DNA from: Symbiodinium sp. CCMP2592
Lineage: Eukaryota > Sar > Dinophyceae > Suessiales > Symbiodiniaceae
Length of the DNA stretch: 64,000 nt
NCBI GenBank assembly: GCA_905221615.1
Contig: CAJNDT010001319.1
Coordinates: forward strand, 1-64,000
Reading direction: 5' to 3'
Shown here: positions 1 through 10,641 of the stretch, one piece after another
Layout of the letters: the number at the start of each line of letters is the position of its first letter
Position numbering within the stretch: the first letter of the stretch is position 1
Made by a program: the position numbers and the translations under genes
Notes under the pieces: generated by a model
Seen by the model: the letters and a program-made list of their open reading frames with translations, nothing else
Told to the model about the DNA's origin: nothing
Database searches by the model: none

Positions 1-2726
1 AGGAGAGAGAGAGAGAGGAGGGAGGAGGCGAAGAGAGAGAGAGAGCGTCGATATCATCATCATCGCCTTTGCTCCGCCTCCTCGGTTAGACTGTGGCTGT
101 TCTCGGTAGATCCTGCTCCCCCTCCTTGGTCAGACAATGGCTGTTCGTGGTACATCAAGACAAACATTTCAAGACTCGTATTGAGCAGATTCCCATCTCA
201 GGCTTAACTCCCGAAGCATTTTGTAGTACGTGCTGAATGTTGGCTCTAAGCACTTAGTGTTCTTATCTTTGCGTTTTGCAGGCCCATCAATGAAGGATTT
301 TGACTCATTTGTGAAGCTGTCGCTTGAGACTTGTCGCAAGTGATGTTCGCAGGTACTAGACCGTGAAGAAGCGATCCACGATGACTTCGAGGCAGGGCTT
401 AACTTAATGTCGTACTGTTGTGTGTGAGACCTGTCTGTAGTGTATCCCACAATCGTCACTAGCACCGGTTTGCAGCCTTTTCTGGGCCACAGCTTTGTAA
501 CGACCTCAGTGATTTTTACGTGATGGCGATTCGACGATGGTTTGCACGGCCTCTCATCTTTGCAATCATAAGTGCAGTGGTCTGGCGGGCGAGAAGGAGG
601 CAAGAGAGGAAGCTTGGCAATAGCACATGCTTCGCGTGCAACCGTTGCCACGTCCAGCTGTACGCTTTGTCGGCTCGATCAACCGATGGCGGATTCTACT
701 GTTCTGGTTGCTGGGAAGAGCAGAAGGTCCATCCACCCACGTGAAGATGGTGATGTACCCGCCTCGCACCCCGCAATGTGGTGTGTGTCAACGGGTGGCG
801 TCTCGGTTGTTGGTGCCGGAGTTGTGTGGATACCAGCATGCAGACCCAGAATGGACAAAGAGAACAACACCGCCACAGTGGACTTGCGACGAATGCTACA
901 AAGGTCCAAGTAAAGCTGTGCTGTACCACCATCTCCATGTGCTGTCAAAGCTCGATCTGCCTTTGCCCCTCACATCTCTACACGATGTAGATATCTACGT
1001 GACGGACTTCTGTTTTCCAAAGAAAGGTGATGCTGTAGCAATGCAAAAGCTTTTGACGGGGCGTATGCAAAAGTGCTACAAACATTTGCACATCATCGAT
1101 GGGGTGGACGCCACCGCTTCGGACTTGGTGGAGACGCATTGTCATGGTTGCGCACCGACTGTGATTTTGTGGGGCAGCCCTCACATCAATGTCTTGGCGG
1201 ACCAAAACCCCACTAACCAGATCAAGCAAGAATCGGGCATGCATAACTGTGAGTGGAAGCTAGAAGCTTTTCGTTGGCTGGCCAAACATTACCCGTCGAG
1301 TTTGATCTTATGTCCTCTCAGCAGCCATCACCATTTGGGCACGGCCGTGAACCCGATGATGCATCTAGCAAGTGACGACGGGCTGCTGGCCTATGAGCCG
1401 CTGGCATCGCATCCCTTTCCCCTTCAAAGGTTATGTGGTCCCTGTGAGTTGGACGTGCTGTCCAACATGGACGCGGCTGGATCGGTGGATGTACGGGATG
1501 CAGTGCTAAGCGCTTGCGACCGTGCCATGCAGGACAAAGGTCGTGCGTCCATTTTGTTTCTAGGCGAATATACCACGTCCTTGGCCTACTCGATTTTGAT
1601 GTAAAATCAGCGCAAAAGGCTTTGCAACGCTCGGATTCATCTCGGGTTTCTCACCGTCAATTTCCTTTGCCAGGTTCTACTTTGCGATCGTTATGGTCGG
1701 ATATGTGGAAGAAAGAGACTTGGCGCATATTGTGTTTCTGCCATGGTACAATACAGCACAGATTTGTGCGGGCAGGCGAGCAACCATAAATGGTATGTCC
1801 TTCAAATATTTGGGTAATATGGTCGGAGCCTCAGTTGACATGTTGTGGAGCTTCGTTGTTGTCACTCGTTTGCACGATAAAGCAAAGCCACGTGTCGATG
1901 CGCATGCATCACCTTGGCCCCTTGCAGGACACCTTTTTGTGACCATTCTTTTGTACAGGAAATAGGCGAAGGGGCATGCATGTGTCTTTCGCAATCTTTC
2001 TTTTGCGGTCGCCTTGAAAATAGAGTGCCCCGCTGCCGTGCTTCTTCTCGCATGCCTTTGCCGCCTGGCTGTGTCCTGCACCTTGGCTCGTTTCTTCCCT
2101 CCTGCTCAGGTCGCCACTGCTTCGCTTGTCGGGGACTTTGTCTGCTGGTTTCGGGTTTGAGGTTCAGGTCTTTGAGATCTTTATGTCTTCTACCCTTGGG
2201 TTCGGGGCGTTGTGATCTTTGGGACTTGCTAGCCTTGTAGTCTGCCTGCCCGTGACAGCTTGTTTTTTCGTTCTCGGTTCACGTGGGTTTGGAACGTTTG
2301 TGCTCATTGACTGTAAACTAACGGTTGTCAACCTTCTTGCCCCTTGTTGCTTCTGCAGCACGGTTTTTTTTTTTCAGGGTTTTGGGGTTGCGGGAAGGTC
2401 TGTTGGTGACTGTGGTGCAGTGCAGGACCAGTCAAGTGTCAGTGCGCTGCAGGCCGATCTATTTTAGAGGGACACTTCAAATAGACGGCTGCATTACTTG
2501 TACAAAGATCGTGCGCACCAATTCTGTTGGGATCTCGGCAGCTGTCTTGTTTCACGTTGGCCTTCCGTTGTGATCGTCTTGGGATCCTGTTGGGTTCCGA
2601 CTCTCCACCGTCGGCGGACGGGCAGATGTCACCATGGAGTTTGCGCTTTTTGTCCTGAGCTTCCCCTTGTCTCAACAATCTTCAACCAAGGTCGTCCTAC
2701 GATTTCGCTCACTCGGGTGGCGAGCC
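1..2726. repeat. Tandem duplication, copy 1 (left edge cut by the window)
   Basis: This segment is nearly identical to 3034-5763 at an offset of 3033-3039 bases. Differences seen include a 4-base gap near 730, a longer T run near 2365 and scattered substitutions. The first ~45 bases are the GA-rich tract that also precedes copy 2, so the tract is part of the unit and another copy may lie to the left. The similarity ends at the bases gagcc (2722-2726), after which copy 1 runs into GA-rich sequence and copy 2 into unrelated AT-richer DNA. Confidence 0.95.
520..2017 (+). pseudogene. Frame-shifted copy of the Cys-rich protein gene
   Basis: This is the counterpart of the open gene at 3555-5056. 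It begins with the same codons at 520, but relative to copy 2 it lacks four bases (gcat) after position ~730. Translation from 520 therefore stops at 744, and the rest of the protein is read in another frame up to 1600. Downstream exon boundaries match copy 2 (exon 2 about 1674-1792, exon 3 about 1959-2017). Unlike copy 2 it keeps a cysteine at the position equivalent to residue 61, so its second Cys-x-x-Cys pair is intact. It is called a pseudogene because of the frameshift; if translation began inside the downstream frame, a shorter protein without the first zinc motif could still be made. Confidence 0.65.
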
Positions 2727-2938
2727 AAACGCAGCCAGAACAGGACAGAAGCGAGTGAGGGCGAGAGCGGAGAGAGGAAGAGAAGAAAGAAAGAGAGAGG
2801 AGAGAGAGAGAGAGAGCCGGCGAGAGAGAGAGAGAGATAGTGAGGGAGAGAGGCGAGAGGAGAGAGAGAGAGAGAGAGAGGAAAAGGGAGAGCGAGAGAG
2901 AAAGGGTAGACAGAGGGAGAACGAGAGAAAGAGAGAGC

Positions 2939-2972
<34 letters not shown>

Positions 2973-3083
2973 GAGAACGGAGGAGAGAGAGAGAGAGAGA
3001 GGCACGGAGAGAGGAGGCGCTAGGCGTGAGTGAAGGAGAGAGAGAGAGAGGAGGGAGGAGGCGAAGAGAGAGAGAGAGAGCGT
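2727..3083. repeat. GA-rich polypurine tract at the duplication junction
   Basis: About 350 bases of nearly pure purine (AGAG runs with GGAG, GAAAG and CGAG interruptions) lie on the plus strand between the two copies. Long ORFs here encode only Arg/Glu or Ser/Leu and are not genes. The tract's right end is repeated at bases 1-45. Polypurine mirror tracts can form triplex DNA and promote slippage, which would suit its place at the junction; that role is inferred. Confidence 0.9.
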
Positions 3084-5763
3084 CGATATCATCATCATCG
3101 CCTTTGCTCCGCCTCCTCGGTTAGACTGTGGCTGTTCTCGGTAGATCCTGCTCCCCCTCCTTGGTCAGACAATGGCTGTTCGTGGTACATCAAGACAAAC
3201 ATTTCAAGACTCGTATTGAGCAGATTCCCATCTCAGGCTTAACTCCCGAAGCATTTTGTAGTACGTGCTGAATGTTGGCTCTATGCACTTAGTGTTCTTA
3301 TCTTTGCGTTTTGCAGGCCCATCAATGAAGGATTTTGACTCATTTGTGAAGCTGTCGCTTGAGACTTGCCGCAAGTGATGTTCGCAGGTACTAGACCGTG
3401 AAGAAGCGATCCACGATGACTTCGAGGCAGGGCTTAACTTAATGTCGTACTGTTGTGTGTGAGACCTGTCTGTAGTGTATCCCACAATCGTCACTAGCAC
3501 CGGTTTGCAGCCTTTTCTGGGCCACAGCTTTGTAACGACCTCAGTGATTTTTACGTGATGGCGATTCGACGATGGTTTGCACGGCCTCTCATCTTTGCAA
3601 TCATAAGTGCAGTGGTCTGGTGGGCGAGAAGGAGGCAAGAGAGGAAGCTTGGCAATAGCACATGCTTCGCGTGCAACCGTTGCCACGTCCAGCTGTACGC
3701 TTTGTCGGCTCGATCAACCGATGGCGGATTCTACTCTTCTGGTTGCTGGGAAGAGCAGAAGGTCCATGCATCCACCCACGTGAAGATGGTGATGTACCCG
3801 CCTCGCACCCCGCAATGTGGTGTGTGTCAACGGGTGGCGTCTCGGTTGTTGGTGCCGGAGTTGTGTGGATACCAGCATGCAGACCCAGAATGGACAAAGA
3901 GAACAACACCGCCACAGTGGACTTGCGACGAATGCTACAAAGGTCCAAGTAAAGCTGTGCTGTACCACCATCTCCATATGCTGTCAAAGCTCGATCTGCC
4001 TTTGCCCCTCACATCTCTACACGATGTAGATATCTACGTGACGGACTTCTGTTTTCCAAAGAAAGGTGATGCTGCAGCAATGCAAAAGCTTTTGACGGGG
4101 CGTATGCAAAAGTGCTACAAACATTTGCACATCATCGATGGGGTGGACGCCACCGCTTCGGACTTGGTGGAGACGCATTGTCATGGTTGCGCACCGACTG
4201 TGATTTTATGGGGCAGCCCTCACATCAATGTCTTGGCGGACCAAAAGCCCACTAACCAGATCAAGCAAGAATCGGGCATGCATAACTGTGAGTGGAAGCT
4301 AGAAGCTTTTCGTTGGCTGGCCAAACATTACCCGTCGAGTTTGATCTTATGTCCTCTCAGCAGCCATCACCATTTGGGCACGGCCGTGAACCCGATGATG
4401 CATCTAGCAAGTGACGACGGGCTGCTGGCCTATGAGCCGCTGGCATCGCATCCCTTTCACCTTCAAAGGTTATGTGGTCCCTGTGAGTTGGACGTGCTGT
4501 CCAACATGGACGCGGCTGGATCGGTGGATGTACGGGATGCAGTGCTAAGCGCTTGCGACCGTGCCATGCAGGACAAAGGTCGTGCGTCCATTTTGTTTCT
4601 AGGCGAATATACCACGTCCTTGGCCTACTCGATTTTGATGTAAAATCAGCGCAAAAGGCTTTGCAACGCTCGGATTCATCTCGGGTTTCTCACCGTCAAT
4701 TTCCTTTGCCAGGTTCTACTTTGCGATCGTTATGGTCGGATATGTGGAAGAAAGAGACTTGGCGCATATTGTGTTTCTGCCATGGTACAATACAGCACAG
4801 ATTTGTGCGGGCAGGCGAGCAACCATAAATGGTATGTCCTTCAAATATTTGGGTAATATGGTCGGAGCCTCAGTTGACATGTTGTGGAGCTTCGTTGTTG
4901 TCACTCGTTTGCACGATAAGGCAAAGCCACGTGTCGATGCGCATGCATCACCTTGGCCCCTTGCAGGACACCTTTTTGTGACCATTCTTTTGTACAGGAA
5001 ATAGGCGAAGGGGCATGCATGTGTCTTTCGCAATCTTTCTTTTGCGGTCGCCTTGAAAATAGAGTGCCCCGCTGCCGTGCTTCTTCTCGCATGCCTTTGC
5101 CGCCTGGCTGTGTCCTGCACCTTGGCTCGTTTCTTCCCTCCTGCTCAGGTCGCCACTGCTTCGCTTGTCGGGGACTTTGTCTGCTGGTTTCGGGTTTGAG
5201 GTTCAGGTCTTTGAGATCTTTATGTCTTCTACCCTTGGGTTCGGGGCGTTGTGATCTTTGGGACTTGCTAGCCTTGTAGTCTGCCTGCCCGTGACAGCTT
5301 GTTTTTTCGTTCTCGGTTCACGTGGGTTTGGAGCGTTTGTGCTCATTGACTGTAAACTAACGGTTGTCAACCTTCTTGCCCCTTGTTGCTTCTGCAGCAC
5401 GGTTTTTTTTTCAGGGTTTTGGGGTTGCGGGAAGGTCTGTTGGTGACTGTGGTGCAGTGCAGGACCAGTCAAGTGTCAGTGCGCTGCAGGCCGATCTATT
5501 TTAGAGGGACACTTCAAATAGACGGCTGCATTACTTGTACAAAGATCGTGCGCACCAATTCTGTTGGGATCTCGGCAGCTGTCTTGTTTCACGTTGGCCT
5601 TCCGTTGTGATCGTCTTGGGATCCTGTTGGGTTCCGCCTCTCCACCGTCGGCGGACGGGCAGATGTCACCATGGAGTTTGCGCTTTTTGTCCTGAGCTTC
5701 CCCTTGTCTCAACAATCTTCAACCAAGGTCGTCCTACGATTTCGCTCCCTCGGGTGGCGAGCC
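3034..5763. repeat. Tandem duplication, copy 2
   Basis: This is the second copy of the 3.04-kb unit described at 1-2726. It contains the intact version of the plus-strand gene. Long minus-strand ORFs (for example 3204-3686 and 4716-5120) are conserved in both copies only because the DNA is nearly identical. After the shared gagcc at 5759-5763 the sequence changes abruptly to unrelated DNA. Confidence 0.95.
3555..5056 (+). CDS. Cys-rich putative zinc-binding protein, three exons, unrecognised family
   Basis: Exon 1 (3555-4639) gives about 361 residues. A hydrophobic stretch at residues 8-25 is followed by Cys-rich clusters: C37, C40 and C43, then C64, C88/C91 and C124/C127. Residue 61 is Ser where copy 1 has Cys, so one Cys-x-x-Cys pair is lost. 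The middle of the protein is rich in His, Cys and Trp. The stop at 4641-4643 is avoided by a likely GT-AG intron (4640-4712): exon 2 (4713-4831) continues in phase with a hydrophobic segment. A strong GTATGT donor at 4832 and a TTTGTACAG acceptor ending at 4997 suggest a short exon 3 ending at TGA 5054-5056. The splice sites are inferred; exon 1 is seen directly. Function is unknown. It is transcribed towards the minus-strand block to its right. Confidence 0.65.
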
Positions 5764-6054
5764 GAGACCAGAGGATGTTACAACCCCGGCAAAACGAAAG
5801 GATTCTGACTATGACTAGGTCCCTAGGCCATTCTGAGCCAGCGGGCTGGTGCAATTTACTTAAACTCGATTGCATATTGGTGGTGGTGGTGGCGGAATAA
5901 TCAATTCAATTTACTTAAACTCGATTGCAATAACTTGTGCAAACGGCTATGCATATCTAAGGATATGATGTTAAGTGTATTTGCTTCAACTTTAAAAGAA
6001 TGTAATGGAATACCATGCACGGTGTAATACGCAAGCTCAATTTATGGGGACTTG
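5764..6054. other. AT-richer spacer with a 23-bp direct repeat
   Basis: No gene is seen. The stretch is visibly richer in A and T than its surroundings. A 23-bp sequence beginning CAATTTACTTAAACTCG occurs twice, near 5850 and 5908, separated by a short GGT run. At 5832-5847 there is a minus-strand CCAGCCCGCTGGCTCA that resembles the spliced-leader relicts described elsewhere, but no minus-strand gene follows it. Confidence 0.6.
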
Positions 6055-6214
6055 AGGGTTTAGGGTTTAGGGTTTAGGGTTTAGGGTTTAGGGTTTAGGG
6101 TTTAGGGTTTAGGGTTCAGGGTTTAGGGTTTAGGGTTTAGGGTTTAGGGTTTAGGGTTTAGGGTTTAGGGTTTAGGGTTTAGGGTTTAGGGTTTAGGGTT
6201 TAGGGTTTAGGGTT
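6055..6214. repeat. Interstitial telomeric array (TTTAGGG)n
   Basis: About 22 consecutive TTTAGGG units lie on the plus strand with one variant (TTCAGGG) near 6115. This is the plant-type telomere repeat, also used by dinoflagellates. Unique sequence continues on both sides, so it is interstitial here. It sits between the duplicated plus-strand genes and the G-rich satellite, in the gap between converging gene blocks. It could mark an old chromosome end, a healed break or a telomerase-mediated insertion. Confidence 0.97.
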
Positions 6215-6349
6215 CGCCAGCGCAGTTTTTGGACTGCGCAAGGCGCCCTAGGCACTTTTGCCGGAGCGAAGCGTTACATAGTTCAGCTTCCTTTAAGGGG
6301 ACTGCTGCTTAGTCCCTAAACCAATTTGTCAAAAACGGGTTTCTGGTTT

Positions 6350-8180
6350 TAGTGTTTGCGGTGTGGCCTGGGGCACTGGAATTTGGGATTTGGGGCCTCG
6401 GAGACCTCAATTCTGGCTTCGGGGCCTGGAGGCGAATTGGAATTCGGGATTTGGGGCTGGGGAAGGGACTGGATTTGGGTCTGGAGCCTGGCGCCTGGAT
6501 TTGGGACTGTGCCTGGATTTGGGGTCTGGGGCCTGGATTTGGAGCCTGGGGCCGTGGATTTGGCTCCTGGCCTGGATTTGGGGGGGCCTGGATTTGGGAC
6601 TGGTGAGGCCGGATTTGGAGTCTGGGCTTGGATTTGGGGTCTGGATTTGGGACTGGGGTGGGGCCTGGGCCTGGATTTGGGGGTCTGGAGCTTGGACCTG
6701 GGAGGCCTGGATTTGGGTGCCTGGTGCCTGGATTTGGGGCCTGGATTTGGGGTCTGGAGCCTGGGTTTGGGGCTGGGGCCTGGATCCGGGACTGCTGGAT
6801 TTGGGGTCTGGAGCCTGGATTTGGGGCTTGGTGGATTTGGGACTGGACCTGGATTTGGGGTCTGGAGCCTGGTTTGGGGCCTGGATTTGGGGTCTGGAGC
6901 GTGGATTTGGGGCCTGGAAGGGATTGGGCTGGGATTTTGGGGTGGGGGGCTTGGAGGGGGTTTGGAAAAAACCAAAAAACCTTATCTGGGGGTTTAGAAG
7001 GGGTCTGGACAAGGCCAAAAAGCTTAATTTGGGTTTGGAAAAGCACAAAAGCTCAATTGGGGGGCTTGGAAGGGGGTCTAGAAAAGCAAAGAAACCCAAT
7101 GTGGTGGCTTGGAGCGGGTGTCCCAGATCCCCAATTCCGGCACCCCAAACCCCCAAACCCCAATTCCAGGCCCCCAGGCCCCAAATGCCAGGCCCCAATT
7201 TTTTTGCCAACCAGGCCCAAAATCTCCGTTCCCGGCTCCACCAGACGCCCTCCAAGCCCCCCAATTCAGTTTCTTGTCCTTTTCCACTTTGAGGTGTGGA
7301 GTCTGGATTTGGCGCCTGGCCTGGATTTGGGGCGGGGCCTGGATTTGGGACTGGTGAGGCCGGATTTGGGGTCTGGGCTTGGATTTGGGGTCTGGGGCCT
7401 GGGCTGGATTTGGGACTGGGGTGGGGCCTGGGCCTGGATTTGGGGGTCTGGAGCCTGGATTTGGTGCCTGGTCTGGATCCGGGACTCCTGGATTTGGGGT
7501 CTGGAGCCTGGATTTGGGTGGAGCCGGGCCTGGGGCCTGGATTTGGGGTCTGGAGCCTGGATTTGGTGCCTGGTCTGGATTTGGGGCCTGGGGGGCCTGG
7601 ATTTGGGTGGAGCCTGGTGCCTGGATTTGGGGCCTGGATTTGGGGTCTGGAGCCTGGGTTTGGGGCTGGGGTCTGGATCCGGGACTGCTGGATTTGGGGT
7701 CTGGAGCCTGGATTTGGGGCCTGGTGGATTTGGGACTGGACCTGGATTTGGGGTCTGGAGCCTGGTTTGGGGCCTGGATTTGGGGTCTGGAGCGTGGATT
7801 TGGGGCCTGGAAGGGATTGGGCTGGGATTTTGGGGTGGGGGGCTTGGAGGGGGTTTGGAAAAAACCAAAAAACCTTATCTGGGGGTTTAGAAGGGGTCTG
7901 GACAAGGCCAAAAAGCTTAATTTGGGTTTGGAAAAGCACAAAAGCTCAATTGGGGGGCTTGGAAGGGGGTCTAGAAAAAGCAAAGAAACCCAATGTGGTG
8001 GCTTGGAGCGGGTGTCCCAGATCCCCAATTCCGGCACCCCAAACCCCAAACCCCAATTCCAGGCCCCCAGGCCCCAAATGCCAGGCCCCAATTTTTTTGC
8101 CAACCAGGCCCAAAATCTCCGTTCCCGGCTCCACCAGACGCCCTCCAAGCCCCCCAATTCAGTTTCTTGTCCTTTTCCAC
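6350..8180. repeat. G-rich satellite with an ~890-bp tandem duplication
   Basis: The plus strand is made of short units such as CCTGGATTTGGGG and GGTCTGGAGCCTGG. A long block is duplicated: 6841-7282 is almost identical to 7738-8180, an offset of about 897. Each block ends with a segment (6950-7085 and 7840-7985) built from the 43-47-bp repeat family seen in the opposite orientation at 8180-8510, then a C-rich segment. All long ORFs here are open because of repeat composition (Gly/Leu/Trp or Pro/Gln/Ser) and are not called as genes. The G4 runs could form G-quadruplexes on the plus strand. Confidence 0.9.
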
Positions 8181-8510
8181 ACCCTCTCCAAGCCCTGAAA
8201 TTCTTTCAAACCCCCTTCCAAAACCAGCAAATGTGCTTTTTGGTCTTTTCCCGATCCCTTCCAAGCGCAGAATTTGGGTTTTTTGGCCTTCTCCAGACCC
8301 ACTCCAAACCTACAAATTGTGCTTTTTGACCTTTTCCAAGCCTCCTCCAAGCCCCCAAATTGGGTTTTGTGGCCCTTTCCAAACCCCCTCCAAGCTACCA
8401 AAGTTGTTTTTTTTGCCTTTTCCAGACCCTCTTCCCGGCCCCCAAATTGAGCTTTTTTGCTTTTTCCAGAGCCCAACGGGTTTTTTGACCTTTTTCCAAA
8501 CCCCTTTCGG
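8181..8510. repeat. Imperfect 43-47-bp repeats (CCTTTTCCAAACCCCCTCCAAG type)
   Basis: Seven or so diverged units carry the signature TTTTCCA-A-CCC-CTCCAAGC followed by CAAATTGGG and a T run. The same family recurs at 23185-23497 and, in reverse orientation, inside the satellite at 6950-7085 and 7840-7985. The inverted pairs could fold into large hairpins. No coding potential is credited. Confidence 0.8.
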
Positions 8511-9760
8511 GGATTTGGGGCTTGGGGAACTGGAATGGGGTTTCGGTGCCTGGGGGACTGGAATTGAATCTAACTGGGGAGTTGGGGGCTGGGGGGCTGG
8601 AATTGGGGATTTGGGGCCCCATTCCTGGAATTGGGGATGGGGCCTGACTGGAATTGTGGATTTAAGGTTTGAAGGACGGATTTGGGGCTTGGGGGACTGG
8701 AATTGGGGGATTTGGGGCGTGGGGAGATGGCCTGGGCGTGCCTGAAATTGGGGACTTGGGGTCTGGGGGCCTGGAATTGGGAATTTGGGGTTTGAAGGGA
8801 AGTGGGCGGCCTGGGAACTCGAATTGGGAATTTGCCTGGCGGGTGGAGTTGGGGGAGGCCTAATTGGGGAGTTGGGGGCTGGGCCTGGGATTGGGGACCT
8901 GGGGGCCTGATTTGGGGGCTGGAGATGTCGGGGAGCTTGGCAGATTGGAATTGGGGATTTGAACACCGGAATTGGATTTGGGGCTTGGGGGACTGGGATT
9001 GGGCGCCTGGATTGATTGGATTTGGGGCCTCCTGGAGGATTTGGGGCTTGAGGGACTGGAATGATATGCCTGGGAAACTGGAATGGGGAGTGGGGCCTGG
9101 AATTGGGTTGGGGCCTGGCGGCCTGGAATTGGGGGCCTGGGAATTGGGGATTTGGGGTTTGAGTCTAATGGAGAGTTTGGGGCCTGGGTGGCTTGAATTG
9201 GGGATTTGGGGCTTGGAAAATTGGAATGGGGATTTGGGGCGTGGGATTTGGGGCCTGGGGGCTTGGCATTGGGGATTTAGGGCCTGCCTGGAATTTGGGA
9301 TTTGGCACCTGGCCTGGAATTGGGGATTTGGGATTTGAACAACTGGACTTGTGGATTTAGGGTTTGAAGGACTGGAGGCAGATTATAATTGGGGATTTGG
9401 GGCCTGGGACCCTGGAATTGTGGATTTGGGGCTTGGCGGACTGGAATTTGGGATTTGGGACTTGGGACCCTGGAATTGGGGATTTGGGGCCTATTGGGGA
9501 AAGGGGGCCTTTGGATTTGGATTTGGGGCCTCTTGGTGGATTTGGGGCCTGAGGGACTGGAGGACTGGAATTGGGATTTCGGGCCGAGGGGGCCTGGAAT
9601 TGGGGATTTGGTGCCTGAGGGACTGGAATTAGGGATTTGGGGGTGTGGGGGTGTGGAATTGGGGATTTGGTACGAATTGGGAATTTGGCCTGGAATTGGG
9701 GGACTGGAGTTGGGGTTTTGGGGCCTGGCGGCATGGAGTTGGGGTCTTGGGTTTTGGGGT
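8511..9760. repeat. G-rich satellite, second type (GGAATTGGGGATTTGGGG)
   Basis: This stretch has diverged short units with the core ACTGGAATTGGGGATTTGGGGCCTGG. They are related to, but distinct from, the units at 6350-8180. The array decays at both ends. ORFs across it are compositional artefacts. Confidence 0.85.
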
Positions 9761-10641
9761 TTATTCAGGGTTTTAAGTTATAAAGAAGTTTTGCTCAACC
9801 TCCCAATTCTGTTAAATCCCGCTTAGGGCCCAACCTTTGAATTTACTTAAACCCTGGTTTTGGCTCAACCCGCTGATAGCGAATTCCGCTTTTGAGCAAT
9901 TTGAAGCAATTTCTCTTTTTTAGGATCGCCCTTAAGTGCAAACACGACCCCTAAGTGCAACAGCGCGCCAAAGTGCAAAAGCACCCCTCCTTGCCAGCCC
10001 CCCCCTCTGTCCTGCCTTGCCCCGCTCTGCTCCCTCTGCCCTGCCCTTAACCCTGCTTCATTACGTTCAATTTTCTTTAACCTCTGTTCGGGTGGATTGC
10101 TTCACTTTTCCTAAATATGTTGGTTGGGCTGTTTCAATGTATTCAAAATTGGCCCGCTCTATTTTGAATAGACAAATTCCACTTTGCTTAAACTGAAGAA
10201 AGATCGTCGGTTGCTTTCCCTCAGGGCTTGCCACTTCGATTGATTTGAGTCTTGCTGGGAGGCCCATGGTCAACTGAAGTCATCTTGCATCCACCACATC
10301 TTGGTGTTCTATATTGTATTCTATGCGACCACACGTGCACCGGCTGCCGGCTTTTGTGAGAACGTTGTTGCATGCCCACTGGCTTGGCTTTGGTCTGGAC
10401 GAATACGATGTTTTGGCTGAAAGCAAGACTCCCTGCGAGCAAACAAGCTGCGGATGAATGCGGTCAACTCACACGCTGCTTCCGTTACCTCGCAGTATTG
10501 GTTCACAGTGCATCGTACGATCAGCTGGCCCCTGCAGTTTTTCATTCGTCGGGCTGGCGATGGCTTTGCATGTCCGTCTGTACAAACACACAAAGTGACA
10601 AACCGGGCCCGTTGCTGTCCGGGAATATTTTCACGGCCTAC
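9761..10641. other. Gene-free stretch 3' of the Helitron gene, with a perfect hairpin
   Basis: No gene is recognised. Two plus-strand motifs resemble the spliced-leader end: GTTTTGCTCAACC near 9786 and GGTTTTGGCTCAAC at 9856-9869. At 10140-10170 there is a perfect 10-bp inverted repeat, TATTCAAAAT and ATTTTGAATA, around an 11-base GC-rich loop. It lies about 470 bases beyond the stop codon of the minus-strand transposase gene, on its 3' side. Helitron-type elements carry a hairpin near the 3' end, so this is a candidate terminus, but no convincing CTRR end was seen after it. Confidence 0.5.

Noticed and set aside
2709-3124. Arg/Glu-rich and Ser/Leu-rich ORFs over the GA tract
   Set aside because: They are a direct translation of a simple purine repeat.
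169-3686. Identical 160-codon minus-strand ORFs in both duplication copies (169-651 and 3204-3686)
   Set aside because: Conservation follows from the recent duplication of the DNA; the plus-strand reading has Cys motifs and splice-compatible continuation, while the minus reading has no features.
5832-5847. Minus-strand CCAGCCCGCTGGCTCA resembling the relict at 50968-50983
   Set aside because: No minus-strand gene lies downstream, and the TTGGCTCAAG core is incomplete.
6309-8329. Long ORFs on both strands through the G-rich satellite (up to 510 codons)
   Set aside because: The translations are simple Gly-Leu-Trp or Pro-Gln-Ser repeats produced by the satellite unit; there is no start context or conserved domain.
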